In this document: positions 51,647-60,965 of the stretch, piece after piece
Layout: each line of letters starts with the position of its first letter
How positions within the stretch are numbered: the stretch's first letter is position 1
Assembly (NCBI RefSeq): GCF_028649395.1
Contig: NZ_JAQSUW010000017.1
Location: 600,387 to 664,386, forward strand
Direction of reading: 5' to 3'
DNA: 64,000 bases
Source of the DNA: Pseudomonas sp. Gutcm_11s
GTDB lineage: Bacteria; Pseudomonadota; Gammaproteobacteria; Pseudomonadales; Pseudomonadaceae
Notes under the pieces: generated by a model
The model's database searches: none
Told to the model about the DNA's origin: nothing
The model's input: the letters and a program-made list of their open reading frames with translations, nothing else
Program-made: the position numbers and the translations under genes

Positions 51647-52090
51647 TCAGTGTTTACGCAATTGATAGAGAGCGCTCGTTTCGGCCACCACTTCGCCGCT
51701 GCCGTCGCGCAGCTGCAGCTCCAGGCGGTAGTCGGCTTTGCCAGCCAGTTCGGCCTCGGCCTGGATGCGTTCGATCTCTGCGGCATCCAGTCGCGCCTCG
51801 ACCGAGATGTCGCTGGTGGCCGGCCGGCGGAAGCGCAGGTTCATTTCCTTGATCAGCGGGTAGAAGCGCTGCACGTCGAAGCTGGTGAGGAACAGCGCTC
51901 CACCCGGGATCTCGGCCAGGGTGAACAGCGCGCCGGCATAGAGGGTGCCGATGTGGTTCTGGTTGCCGGCCAGCGGCATGCGCAGGCGCACGAATCCGGG
52001 TTCGAGCTGCTCGGCCTTGAGGCCGCAACGTTTGACGAAGTCGATCTTCTCTTCGGTGAATACGCGGGCCATCTCGGCGGGTAGCGGCAT
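51647..52090 (-). CDS. Hotdog-fold thioesterase-like protein
   Basis: This 147-residue protein of the YiiD-C/DUF4442 type has a hotdog helix with GNQNHIGTLYAGALFTLAEIPGG and a C-terminal strand pattern (EARLDAAEIERIQAEAELAG). Substrate is unknown; members hydrolyse acyl-CoA or acyl-ACP thioesters. The start is ATG MPLPAEMARVF. It stands alone between uspA and trxC. Confidence 0.8.
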   Translation of the reverse strand: MPLPAEMARVFTEEKIDFVKRCGLKAEQLEPGFVRLRMPLAGNQNHIGTLYAGALFTLAEIPGGALFLTSFDVQRFYPLIKEMNLRFRRPATSDISVEARLDAAEIERIQAEAELAGKADYRLELQLRDGSGEVVAETSALYQLRKH

Positions 52091-52187
52091 GGCGGGGCTC
52101 CTGGCAGGGTTGCCCCGAGACTAGCCGCTGGCGCGGTGGCGGCAATGACCGCGGCGCTCGTCGCGGCTGACCGATCCGCTCAGATCG

Positions 52188-52622
52188 TCAGATGCCCTGG
52201 CTGCGCAGCCAGCCGAGCAGCTGTGGCAGCGGCAGGGCGCCGGCCTGGCGAGCGACTTCGACGCCGCCGCGGAACAGGATCAGGCTGGGGATGGAGCGGA
52301 TGCCGAGCTGCCCGGCCAGTTGCTGGTTGGCCTCGCTGTCCAGCTTGCCCAAGCGGCAGCGACCCTGCAGCTGGCTGGCGGCCTGCTGGAAGGTCGGTGC
52401 GAAGGCCTTGCACGGCCCGCACCAGTCGGCCCAGACATCGACCAGCAGCGGCAGGTCGCCCTTGAGCTGGGCCGCGAAGCTCGCCTGGGTCAGTTCGAAG
52501 GGTTTGTCGGGCAGCACGGCGCTCTTGCAGCGTCCGCAGATCGGCGCATCGCTCAGGCGCTCGCCGGGAATGCGGTTGAGGCCATTGCAGGCGGGGCAGG
52601 GAATCAGCAGGGGTTGGCTCAT
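52188..52622 (-). CDS. trxC: Thioredoxin 2
   Basis: This 144-residue thioredoxin has an N-terminal zinc ribbon (C9, C12, C29, C32) and the redox active site WCGPCK (C68, C71), the defining layout of TrxC. It reduces cytoplasmic disulfides and is usually induced by oxidative stress; the zinc site may sense redox state. cis-Pro is in IRSIPSLILF. Confidence 0.96.
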   Translation of the reverse strand: MSQPLLIPCPACNGLNRIPGERLSDAPICGRCKSAVLPDKPFELTQASFAAQLKGDLPLLVDVWADWCGPCKAFAPTFQQAASQLQGRCRLGKLDSEANQQLAGQLGIRSIPSLILFRGGVEVARQAGALPLPQLLGWLRSQGI

Positions 52623-52676
52623 GTCGGTGTCCTCCTGTCGCCTAGATGGAGGTGACAGGCGTGCAAAGCAAGGGCG

Positions 52677-53654
52677 TCAGAACAGCGACTTGTAGATGTT
52701 GAAGGCGCTGATCAGGGTGATCAGGCAGCCAACGATGGTCATCAGGGTGCGCGCCGGGATCTTCTTGCACAGGAGAGCGGCGAACGGTGCGGCGAACAGG
52801 CCGCCGAAGACCAGGCCCGCAACCATCAGCCAGGTATCCAGCTCGCCGGCCAGCAGGATGAAGGAGGCCGCGCTGGACAGGGTCAGGAAGAACTCGGCGA
52901 AGTTGACCGAGCCGATGGTGGTGCGCGGGTCGCTACCGGAGCCGATCAGGCTGCTGGTGACCACCGGGCCCCAGCCACCGCCGCCGGCGGCGTCGACGAA
53001 GCCGCCGAACAGGGCCAGCTTGGCCACGTGCTTGGGCGCCTTGCGCTGGGCCACATGCAGGTAGGCCTTGCGCAGGATGTACAGGCCCATCAGCAGCAGG
53101 TAGGCGGAGATGAAGGGCTTCATCACTTCGCCATCGAACTGGGTGATCAGGATGGCGCCGAGCACCGCGCCGATGATGCCGGGCAGCAGCAGGCGCAGGA
53201 ACAGCGACTTGTTGACGTTGCCCAGCTTGACGTGGGAGATGCCGGACAGGCCGGTGGTGAACACTTCGGCGATGTGTACGCTGGCGCTGGCAGCAGCCGG
53301 TGAGGCGCCGGCGCTGAGCAGGAAGGTGGTGGCGGTGATGCCATAGGCCATGCCCAGGGCGCCATCCACGACCTGGGCGAGGAAGCCGACGGCCACCGCG
53401 CTCCAGAAGGTCGGGTTGCTCAGCGCGGCTTCGACGATCTGCATGCCGGTCTCGCCGCCGTGGTCGCCGAAGAACAGGCGCCAGGCCAGGAAGCCGAGCA
53501 GGCTGACCAGGATCAGCACCGCCGCCCACATGGCGGCGCGCAGCACGGGGTGGTTGTCCGGGTGCGAGACGTAGTCTTCCACCGGCGGCAAGCCGAGTGC
53601 TTCATGCTCCGCGTTGAGCGGGCTCTGGCTGAGGTCGAGGTCGCGGATCTTCAT
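52677..53654 (-). CDS. TauE/SafE (TSUP) family membrane permease
   Basis: This 325-residue protein has about eight hydrophobic segments and the repeated TSUP motifs (GFLAQVVDGALGMAYGITATTFLLSAGASP, and FGGFVDAAGGGGWGPVVTSSLIGSG). The family exports or imports sulfite, sulfoacetate or related anions. A palindrome overlapping the probable -35 suggests regulation. A soluble N-terminal stretch (about 1-38) precedes the first helix. Confidence 0.9.
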   Translation of the reverse strand: MKIRDLDLSQSPLNAEHEALGLPPVEDYVSHPDNHPVLRAAMWAAVLILVSLLGFLAWRLFFGDHGGETGMQIVEAALSNPTFWSAVAVGFLAQVVDGALGMAYGITATTFLLSAGASPAAASASVHIAEVFTTGLSGISHVKLGNVNKSLFLRLLLPGIIGAVLGAILITQFDGEVMKPFISAYLLLMGLYILRKAYLHVAQRKAPKHVAKLALFGGFVDAAGGGGWGPVVTSSLIGSGSDPRTTIGSVNFAEFFLTLSSAASFILLAGELDTWLMVAGLVFGGLFAAPFAALLCKKIPARTLMTIVGCLITLISAFNIYKSLF

Positions 53655-53708
53655 GCAACGGCTGCCTGACAGTGGGTGGTAGAACAGGCTGGAATAAGCA
53701 GGCGGCGA

Positions 53709-53738
53709 AGATAATGGCCTTTGCTTAGATAGTCTAAG
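53709..53738 (-). promoter_or_regulatory. Promoter and palindromic operator of the TSUP gene
   Basis: On the minus strand, TTAGAC (53737-53732) and TTATCT (53714-53709) are 17 bases apart. The palindrome CTTAGA-TAG-TCTAAG (53724-53738) covers the -35. Confidence 0.45.
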
Positions 53739-53838
53739 AATGTTTGTGTAGGTTTATATTCTTTTTGGTTTTGTACGGAGATTGCCTGGCTGCATCGCCC
53801 TGGCCTAGGCTTGGCCACCTTTCTCGCAGGGATGCCCC

Positions 53839-55101
53839 ATGACCTCCAGTGCCCGCCCGAGCAATACCACCCTGGTGCTGCTGGCCTCCCTCTACTGCGC
53901 CCAGGGCCTGCCCTCGGGGTTGGTAGCGCACTCGCTACCGGTGTTGCTGCGTCAGCATGGCGTCGACCTGGCGCTTATCGGCCTGCTCAAATTGCTGGCG
54001 CTGCCCTGGCTGCTCAAGGTGCTGTGGGCGCCCTGGATAGACCGCATCGGCTCGCGCCGCCTCGGACATCATCGCGGCTGGATCCTGCCGCTGCAGGGCA
54101 CGGTGATTCTCTGCCTGGCGAGCCTAGCGCTGATTGCCCCGCAGGCATTGTTCGAGTCGGCCTTCTGGCTGCTGCTGGGCACGTTGCTGATCATCAACCT
54201 GGCTGCCGCGTCCCAGGACGTGGCCACCGATGGCCTGGCCGTGCGCCTGCTGCCGGAGCGCTGGCGCGGCCTGGGCAACAGCCTGCAGGTGGGCGGCTAC
54301 AAGGTCGGCATGCTGGCCAGCGGCAGCGGCCTGCTGCTGGTGATCGGTGGGCTGGGCTGGAACCTGTCGATCGGACTGCTGGCCGGGGCGCTGTTGCTGC
54401 TGACCCTGCCGATCATTCTGTTCCCGGAAAAGCGCCTGTTGCCGCAGCACGCCGAACAGTCCGAGCCCGCCGGCCCCGGCCTGCTCTGGCACCACTACAA
54501 GGGGCTGCTGGCCCAGCCGGGCATGCTGGCCTGGCTGGCGGTGGTGCTGACCTTCAAGCTTGGCGATGCGCTGGGTTCGCCGATGATCAAGCCGATGCTG
54601 GTGGACCAAGGCTGGACCACCACCGACCTCGGCCAACTGACCCTGATCAGCAGCCTTGCCGGCATCGGCGGCGCCCTGCTCGGCGGCCTGCTCTACGCCC
54701 GCTTGGGAGCCCTGCGTTCACTGCTGATCTTCGGCGCCCTGCAGGCGCTAGGCATCGCTGGCATGGCGCTGTTGGTGGGCAGAGGTGCCGATACGGAACT
54801 GGTCTACGCGATCTCGTTGTTCGAACAGATCGCCGACGGCATGTCCACCGTGGCCCTGTTCGCCGTGATGATGCGCATGTGCCGCCCCGAGCACGAAGGC
54901 GCCGATTTCACCCTGCAGGCCAGTGCGCAGATTCTCCTGGCGGGGCTGGTGGGCGCCTGCAGTGGGGTGCTGGCCAAGGTGGTGGGGTATCAGATGCTGT
55001 TTGTATCGGCCGGAGTTCTGGCGGTATGCATGCTTATGCTATTGCCCTGGTTCTTCGTGCGACATTTGTCGGCTGAGCGCGTTTCGACCGTTCAATCCTG
55101 A
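53839..55101 (+). CDS. MFS transporter, AmpG/RhtX-like
   Basis: This 420-residue protein has 12 predicted membrane segments. Its N-terminus (LLASLYCAQGLPSGLVAHSLPVLLRQ), KVLWAPWIDRIGSRRLGHHRGWIL and ASQDVATDGLAV are characteristic of the AmpG/RhtX/FptX group, which imports muropeptides or siderophores. Which substrate it takes cannot be told from sequence; no siderophore genes are nearby. It is divergent from the TSUP gene. Confidence 0.83.
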   Translation: MTSSARPSNTTLVLLASLYCAQGLPSGLVAHSLPVLLRQHGVDLALIGLLKLLALPWLLKVLWAPWIDRIGSRRLGHHRGWILPLQGTVILCLASLALIAPQALFESAFWLLLGTLLIINLAAASQDVATDGLAVRLLPERWRGLGNSLQVGGYKVGMLASGSGLLLVIGGLGWNLSIGLLAGALLLLTLPIILFPEKRLLPQHAEQSEPAGPGLLWHHYKGLLAQPGMLAWLAVVLTFKLGDALGSPMIKPMLVDQGWTTTDLGQLTLISSLAGIGGALLGGLLYARLGALRSLLIFGALQALGIAGMALLVGRGADTELVYAISLFEQIADGMSTVALFAVMMRMCRPEHEGADFTLQASAQILLAGLVGACSGVLAKVVGYQMLFVSAGVLAVCMLMLLPWFFVRHLSAERVSTVQS

Positions 55102-55321
55102 GCATTACCAGCGTGGGGGCCTGGGTTGCTCGTTGTCGGTTGGAACCTTGGCGTGGGCTATTCCAGGGCTTTGCGTAGGCTACTGACGCCGAAAGCCTCC
55201 ACGCTTCACTCTTGCACGCCTTAAGCCTGCGTTCCCGCTGCGGGGCGAACGAGTTGGTGTGCGAACCATCTGTACTCAAGTGTGTGCTGAGGTGGTCTGC
55301 GGTTAGAGCGATGAAAGAAAC
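55102..55321. other. Intergenic boundary before the type VI module
   Basis: These 220 bases separate the MFS gene from the convergent end of the type VI module. I see no gene, no clean terminator and no repeat or integrase site. Base composition begins to drop here relative to the backbone. Confidence 0.5.
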
Positions 55322-56380
55322 CTAACCTGTTGTGGTAGGTGATTCGGTGGACGGCTCGGCGAATTTGATCTGGTAGTAACCCAGCAGGTTTTGACCCTTG
55401 GCGAAGGCCTTGCGTATATCTGCGCTCTCCTTGAGCAGTGTTTCGCTCGGCTTTGCATGCTGGTCTGCAGGCAAGGGCTGCGACCAGTCCAGCACTTCCT
55501 GTGGAAAGACGGCCTTGGGGCGGCGGTTGACCCACTGGGCGATATGGCAGGGTAAAGTCCAGCCGCTGCAGAACTGGATGACCAGAAAGCCGAAGACATA
55601 GCGCGGCCACCAGTGCTCATTGCGGTACACACCTCGGCACATGTGGAAGTAGGCCACGGTACCCTCCTGAAACTCTTCATCGGACAGTACTGGCGTGGGC
55701 AGGGCCGCAGTGCCTTCTTCCATATACATACGAATGGCTTCCCACTCGCTGACCGCCAGGCCCAAGTTGCCGCTGGGTATGGTGACCCAATAGACATCGC
55801 CGCTACTGGCGTTACGCAGGCCGAGCATCAGGGCAAAGCTGGGCATGACGGCGTACTGGCTAACGATCTGACTGGCCGAAACGCAGGCAATCACCTCTTC
55901 CCAGGACACATAGACCGGAGCCTCGCCGCGAAACACCAGGGCGGCTTCGCGGCGCTGGCGGTTAAAACGGACAGGGGATCGGGAGCCGATACTGCGGACA
56001 AGGCGGAACATGTTGTAGCCGGCCAAGGCAGCCATGCAGGCAATAAAGCCCCACATAATCGGGTTAAGTTCGTAGTGCAGCCAACTGGGCCAGAACGGCT
56101 CTTTATCTCGTCTGAGCCAGGCACCCAAACCCGCTGCAAAGAAGTGCAATATCACCAGTGCCATGACTGAGCCGATATAGGCCCGTGCGGCGAATTCGAC
56201 GCTGGCCTGGCCGGCGGCTACATCCAGAAAGACCTCATTGGCCTCCTGATGTAGGTTCTGCCCGCTGAGGGCTGGCATGCCGGTAGGCACCGGCTGGGGC
56301 GCCAAGTAGAACACCTCGGTGCCGGCTTCACGCTCGAAGTCCCCTGCGTGGGGTAGGCGTTCATGCGGGCTACCAGACAT
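55322..56380 (-). CDS. DUF6708-like membrane protein, putative immunity protein 2
   Basis: This 352-residue protein has two membrane segments near residues 65-90 and 105-128, then a soluble domain with VRFNRQRREAALVFRGEAPVYVSWEEV. It is clearly homologous to the adjacent 56381-57499 product along its whole length (shared ERLPxAGD, YLAPxPVPTG, RFNRQRRE, WSQPLPA). Such proteins sit after VasX-like effectors and may protect against pore formation, but immunity is inferred from position only. Its ATG directly follows the upstream stop. Confidence 0.78.
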   Translation of the reverse strand: MSGSPHERLPHAGDFEREAGTEVFYLAPQPVPTGMPALSGQNLHQEANEVFLDVAAGQASVEFAARAYIGSVMALVILHFFAAGLGAWLRRDKEPFWPSWLHYELNPIMWGFIACMAALAGYNMFRLVRSIGSRSPVRFNRQRREAALVFRGEAPVYVSWEEVIACVSASQIVSQYAVMPSFALMLGLRNASSGDVYWVTIPSGNLGLAVSEWEAIRMYMEEGTAALPTPVLSDEEFQEGTVAYFHMCRGVYRNEHWWPRYVFGFLVIQFCSGWTLPCHIAQWVNRRPKAVFPQEVLDWSQPLPADQHAKPSETLLKESADIRKAFAKGQNLLGYYQIKFAEPSTESPTTTG

Positions 56381-57499
56381 TCAGCTAGTTGCCTCGCCGT
56401 TTGCCGGATGACTCTTGTCCTTGCCGCGGCGCTTGCGACTCGGTGAGATGTTGCTGGGCATATTCTCCGCCGGCTCGCTGAAAGAGGCCTTGAAGTACTG
56501 CATAAAATTCAGTCCGCGAGCGTAGGCAGCCTGGACTTCGGCGCTTTGTTTCAACAGTTCTGCGCTGGGTTTGGCCCATTGCTCGGCAGGCAGGGGTTGA
56601 GACCATTCGCGAACGGCTTTGGGAAAGCCGGCCTTGGGCAGGTGACTGAACCACTCGGCCACATGGCAGGGGATGGTCCATCCGGTGAAGAACTGCAATA
56701 GCCACCAGCTGCGATAGCGGATAAAGCCGAGCTCTTCGCGGTAGATATCGCAGGCCGCCCGGAAGTAGGCGAGGCTGCCTTCCTCATGCTCAGCTGGCGG
56801 TGGTGGTGGCAGGGCGTCGGGGCCTTGTTCCATAAAGATGCGCAATGCCTCCCACTCGCTGACGGCAAACATCAGGCTGGGTGATGGCACGGTGAGCCAG
56901 TACATCTGCCCTTCCAGCGTGTCGCGAAAGCCAAGACGTAGGGCGAAATGGGTGTTGAGCGCATATTGGGTGATGGTCTGTTCCACCGAGGCGCAGGCGA
57001 TTAGCTCTTCCCAGGGGATAAAAGCTGGTTTGCCCTTGGCAGGCACATAACAGACCTCGCGGCGCTGGCGATTGAAACGTATGGGGGGATGCCGGGTTTC
57101 CTGGTAGACGGCATAGGCGAAGATGCCTCCAAAAGCTGTGGCGAAGAACAGCATGAAGAGCCACATGTACCAGTTCATAAAAAAGAACTTCAGAACAAAG
57201 TTCCAGATTGATGAGCCACGATCAACATAGTCAACCCATCCCAGAAAAATGGCACATGTAAAGAAAAAGACTAAGCCTGCGATAAGGGTCCCCATGGTGA
57301 CCCGTACGCCGAACTCGATACGCCCAGTGCCTTGGGCAAAATCCAGGTAGGTGGAGTTGATTTCACGGTGCATCTGTTGAGCACTGATTGCCGCCTGACC
57401 GGTCGGCACCGGGCGGGGCGCCAGATAGAGGATTTCCAGGCCCGTTTGACGCTCGATATCGCCTGCTTGAGGCAGGCGTTCGTATTGGCTGTCAGGCAT
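56381..57499 (-). CDS. DUF6708-like membrane protein, putative immunity protein 1
   Basis: This 372-residue paralog of the next gene has membrane segments at about 66-90 and 105-130 and the hallmark IRFNRQRREVCYVPAKGK. It has a basic C-terminal tail (PSRKRRGKDKSH) absent from the paralog. It overlaps the effector stop by eight bases, so its synthesis is coupled to the effector, as expected for immunity to a membrane toxin. The alternative is a chaperone or accessory role. Confidence 0.8.
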   Translation of the reverse strand: MPDSQYERLPQAGDIERQTGLEILYLAPRPVPTGQAAISAQQMHREINSTYLDFAQGTGRIEFGVRVTMGTLIAGLVFFFTCAIFLGWVDYVDRGSSIWNFVLKFFFMNWYMWLFMLFFATAFGGIFAYAVYQETRHPPIRFNRQRREVCYVPAKGKPAFIPWEELIACASVEQTITQYALNTHFALRLGFRDTLEGQMYWLTVPSPSLMFAVSEWEALRIFMEQGPDALPPPPPAEHEEGSLAYFRAACDIYREELGFIRYRSWWLLQFFTGWTIPCHVAEWFSHLPKAGFPKAVREWSQPLPAEQWAKPSAELLKQSAEVQAAYARGLNFMQYFKASFSEPAENMPSNISPSRKRRGKDKSHPANGEATS

Positions 57500-60400
57500 G
57501 CAGGTGCTCCGGCATGATCGTGATGAATGTCGTCGTCGAGCTAGGTGGTGGGCTGGTTTTGGCGGCGGTGATCGGCTTTTTCAGTTGGGTCATCACCAAG
57601 GGCAGGCTGTAATGCAGGTAGCCCTTGTCACCCAGCAGCGGCTTTTCAGCCATCTCTGGCTGGCAGACCAAACGTAGCGATAACATGCTTTGTGGGCCGA
57701 ACCAGTCAATGGGTAGACGTAATTCCAGGGCCAGGGGCTCGCGACTGATCACGCGGAGCCTATCGCGTAGCTCTTGCCCCACATCCCGCACATGTTCAAA
57801 CCCGCCGCGCAGTTCGGCGGTCCAGAACAAGGGGTGCTCCGCCAGGCTGGCGGCACGTAGGCCAGGCACATCTAGGCGATAGCTACGCCACAGTTCGCCG
57901 TCGCCGCGGTCTTGGGTCGGGCCAATTTCACTTATCAAAGGTTTCAAAGTTGCCTCGGCCAACGCCTGGTAGTGACTGGTCCAGTCCCAGGCCTTGTCTT
58001 CGAGGCCCCAGCAGCTTTGCAGCAGCCAGCGTTGGTGATCGTCCAGGTTGAAGTAGTTGTAGAGCGTTTCTCCGCCAATCTGGAGGCCGGTAAAAGCCAG
58101 TCCCCAGGGGCTGATACGGGTGGCGAACGTCATGAAGCGTACGCCGCGGGTTGCCCAGGCAGCGGACAGCGCGGCGCGCCTGGTCAGGGCCGGTGTTTCC
58201 CCCATCAGTGTTGTGGCTTCGCGACCCAGCAGGAAAATATCTATTCCTCCTTTGACTGTGGTCGCGGCCCCGACTGCGGTGCTGCCCATATCTCCGGCCA
58301 GGGCCATGGCCGCGCCGACTCTCTCGCCTGTGGTTCCCGTAAGCAGGGCATCGGTCCATTTGTTCCAGTTCTGCAAGGTCGTGCCCAGAGCGGCGAGCGT
58401 GGCAAAGAAGCTGATGGGGGTTCCCAAGGCCAGGCCCAACTTGCCGAGGCGGACTGAGAAAAGCGCTCCTGAGCGTGGCTGAGTGCTGGTATTCAGAGCC
58501 TTGAGCACGGTATCCACCATGGCGATATGGGCGCCTTGGTAGATGGACAGACCTGCGGAAACAGTGCCTGAGAGTGCCCCTGCCATAATAAAGAACTCTT
58601 TAGGAGTTCTTTGATCTGCTCCGAGGGTGCGCCATGTGCCCAGCGCTGCCATAGCATTCTGTATTTGCGCATAGAACAATACGCTGGGTAGCCAGGCACT
58701 CTTGAAGGCGGCCTTGTAGGTGCCGGCAGTACCGTAGCCCTTGAGCTGGCCGCTGCTCATGCGGCGTATCTCATTCTCCAGCGCGACCTGCTGGGCCGCA
58801 TCCAGCCCACGAATACGTACTCCATTGTGACCTTGGGCCAGGGTGCTGGTTGGGCTTAGGTTGTGCTCCAGTTGCAGGCGGAGCTTGTCGCGTTGGGTGC
58901 GAATTTGAACCAGTTGCTGGTTGTAGGCCTGCTTTAGCTTTTTGGCCTGCTCGCGTTGCGCCGGGGGAAGGCTGCGCTTCTTGCTGTCGCGTTGGGCTTG
59001 ATTGCGCTTTACGACTAGTTCGTCCTCGGTTCTGATCAGGTTGTTGAAGTCAGCCAGGGTGGTGGTGAAGCGCTGGATTTCATTAGGTTTGGCCGGATCC
59101 AACCAGGCTTCTTGTTGTCGCAGGGCAAGCAGTTGACCGAGGCGCTGGCCATTGTTGGCATGACTGTCGAACTCATCGAGCAGCTTATCCAGGTTGCCGG
59201 TCTGGAGTTGTGCCTGGGCCTTTTGCAGCCATTTGTCGGTCCGCATGGCAAGTGCCGGCACATAAGCCGCATTGATCACCAGACTGACCTGTTGAGCCTG
59301 AGGTGACAGGCTCAGGCTTTTGGCCCAATAGCTGCCCAGCAGGCCATCGATGTCTTCCTGTTTGGCAAGTGCCTTGGCCATCGCCTTTTTGACATTGCCG
59401 ACCTTCTCCAGCCACTTGGCGATTTTGGGAATTTGCTTGGAGAGAAATGCTTCGGTAAGGCGAGTCTGGAAGGCAGGCAGCACATAGTAGGGATAGGTAT
59501 GGAAGTACTCGCCGATGGCCGCGAGGCTTTCCTCGGTACGACACAGATCGCGGACGCAATTCTGTTCGGTGACCAGCGCGGCCATTAACTGATCGGGATG
59601 GTCTGGGTCGAAGTACCAGGCACTGCGGTGGAATTCGCCTTTGGTGAAGATGGTTATCCGGTCGTCGGTTATACGGTCCAGGCGGGAGGTCCAGCGCTTG
59701 AGATGAATCCTTTCATCTTCAAGGTATTTCTGCATTTCCTCGTGACGGACTAGGTCGTGGATACCGCGGGCGCCCCAGCCTTTCCCCTCTAGGGTCCCTT
59801 CGTGCTGGTCTTCGAGTATTTCGATGTCGTCCTCAAGGTCGTCGTACAGGTCTTCACCGAGCGCGTCGATCATGGCTTGTTTTTTGGCATCCATCTCCCG
59901 CTTGGCTGCAATGGTGCGAGGATCGGATACGACGTTGCGGGCGTAATAGCCGCCAACCTTCTCCGCCACCGGGGGACGACGCTTCTCCCACAGCCACTTA
60001 TTGCGAGCTTGAATGTAGGCGTAGATTTTCTCGCGCTGGGCAGGGGTAGTTTTATTGAACAAGTCTTCACTGGTGCCGGCTTGGCGAGCGGTGGAGTTGT
60101 TCACTGTCATCAGCGTCTCGATATAGCTGCCAATGACGTATTTCAGCTCTTTGCGTTGCTGCCCGACCCAGCTTTCGATCCAGCCGACGACCTTGTCCTG
60201 CTCGTCGGCTAGGTCACGCATGACGCCGATGCTGTCCTTGAGCACCAGATAGAGGTGGTCGTGCTCGTACTTGGGCAGTAGGGCTTTCTTCACTTCGCCG
60301 AGCTGGGTCTTGCGGTAGAGCGGTTGGTGTTCCCAGCAATAGTCCTGGCTTTCCTCGGGGTGGGCACCCACCGGGGCCTTGGTAGAGGCAGGCTGTTCGG

Positions 60401-60965
60401 CCAGTTCCGCTATCCATTTGGCGGCCTGTTTCTCAGTCAGGAGGAGGGGGCCACCTTTTTCGCAATCGGCTTTTGTTAGATCGACCACTTGCATGAAAAG
60501 GTCGCGCTCTGCTCGGCTCTTGAGCATTTGTGAGCATTTGAAGGCGGTCCACTGCACTTCCGAAAAGCTGACATGCAGGGTACTTCCGCGCGGAAAGACC
60601 AAACGATCATCTGTCAGGTTGCCCTGACGCTTGTCCTGCGTGGCCTCCTTACCTTTCCAGAGAAACTTGGTGACAGAACCTTTCTCTACCCGGTACTCAT
60701 GCAAATAGCCGGTGCTGTTATCAATCACATACAGCCAGCCATCTCGTATTAACCGGATGCCCAGTGGCCTCGATTTGAGTTTGTAAGGCACTGCTACTTC
60801 GCTGGCTGGGTCGAGGCGCTCTACCAAGCCATAGCGCAGTGGCAGCAGTTGCACTTTGTTCTTCATCAACGGACATGCGCCGCTTGTGGCCTTGGCGTCG
60901 CTGCTGCTCTTGGGCGCCAGGTTCGGATTCTTGCCGCTGCTGCGTGGTGGTTGCTGGGCGGTCAT
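57492..60965 (-). CDS. VasX-like type VI effector, probable pore-forming toxin
   Basis: This 1157-residue protein has an N-terminal VasX/BTH_I2691-type domain (about 28-260) with CPLMKNKVQLLPLRYGLVE at 31-49, a long helical middle part, and a C-terminal region with about four hydrophobic segments (near 791-815, 841-865, 883-904 and 950-971). This matches T6SS membrane-pore effectors such as Vibrio VasX. It follows a DUF4123 adaptor with an ATGA overlap and precedes the two membrane proteins. GC is lower than the chromosome; a sample at 58561-58620 is 47% by my count. Confidence 0.85.
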   Translation of the reverse strand: MTAQQPPRSSGKNPNLAPKSSSDAKATSGACPLMKNKVQLLPLRYGLVERLDPASEVAVPYKLKSRPLGIRLIRDGWLYVIDNSTGYLHEYRVEKGSVTKFLWKGKEATQDKRQGNLTDDRLVFPRGSTLHVSFSEVQWTAFKCSQMLKSRAERDLFMQVVDLTKADCEKGGPLLLTEKQAAKWIAELAEQPASTKAPVGAHPEESQDYCWEHQPLYRKTQLGEVKKALLPKYEHDHLYLVLKDSIGVMRDLADEQDKVVGWIESWVGQQRKELKYVIGSYIETLMTVNNSTARQAGTSEDLFNKTTPAQREKIYAYIQARNKWLWEKRRPPVAEKVGGYYARNVVSDPRTIAAKREMDAKKQAMIDALGEDLYDDLEDDIEILEDQHEGTLEGKGWGARGIHDLVRHEEMQKYLEDERIHLKRWTSRLDRITDDRITIFTKGEFHRSAWYFDPDHPDQLMAALVTEQNCVRDLCRTEESLAAIGEYFHTYPYYVLPAFQTRLTEAFLSKQIPKIAKWLEKVGNVKKAMAKALAKQEDIDGLLGSYWAKSLSLSPQAQQVSLVINAAYVPALAMRTDKWLQKAQAQLQTGNLDKLLDEFDSHANNGQRLGQLLALRQQEAWLDPAKPNEIQRFTTTLADFNNLIRTEDELVVKRNQAQRDSKKRSLPPAQREQAKKLKQAYNQQLVQIRTQRDKLRLQLEHNLSPTSTLAQGHNGVRIRGLDAAQQVALENEIRRMSSGQLKGYGTAGTYKAAFKSAWLPSVLFYAQIQNAMAALGTWRTLGADQRTPKEFFIMAGALSGTVSAGLSIYQGAHIAMVDTVLKALNTSTQPRSGALFSVRLGKLGLALGTPISFFATLAALGTTLQNWNKWTDALLTGTTGERVGAAMALAGDMGSTAVGAATTVKGGIDIFLLGREATTLMGETPALTRRAALSAAWATRGVRFMTFATRISPWGLAFTGLQIGGETLYNYFNLDDHQRWLLQSCWGLEDKAWDWTSHYQALAEATLKPLISEIGPTQDRGDGELWRSYRLDVPGLRAASLAEHPLFWTAELRGGFEHVRDVGQELRDRLRVISREPLALELRLPIDWFGPQSMLSLRLVCQPEMAEKPLLGDKGYLHYSLPLVMTQLKKPITAAKTSPPPSSTTTFITIMPEHLHA

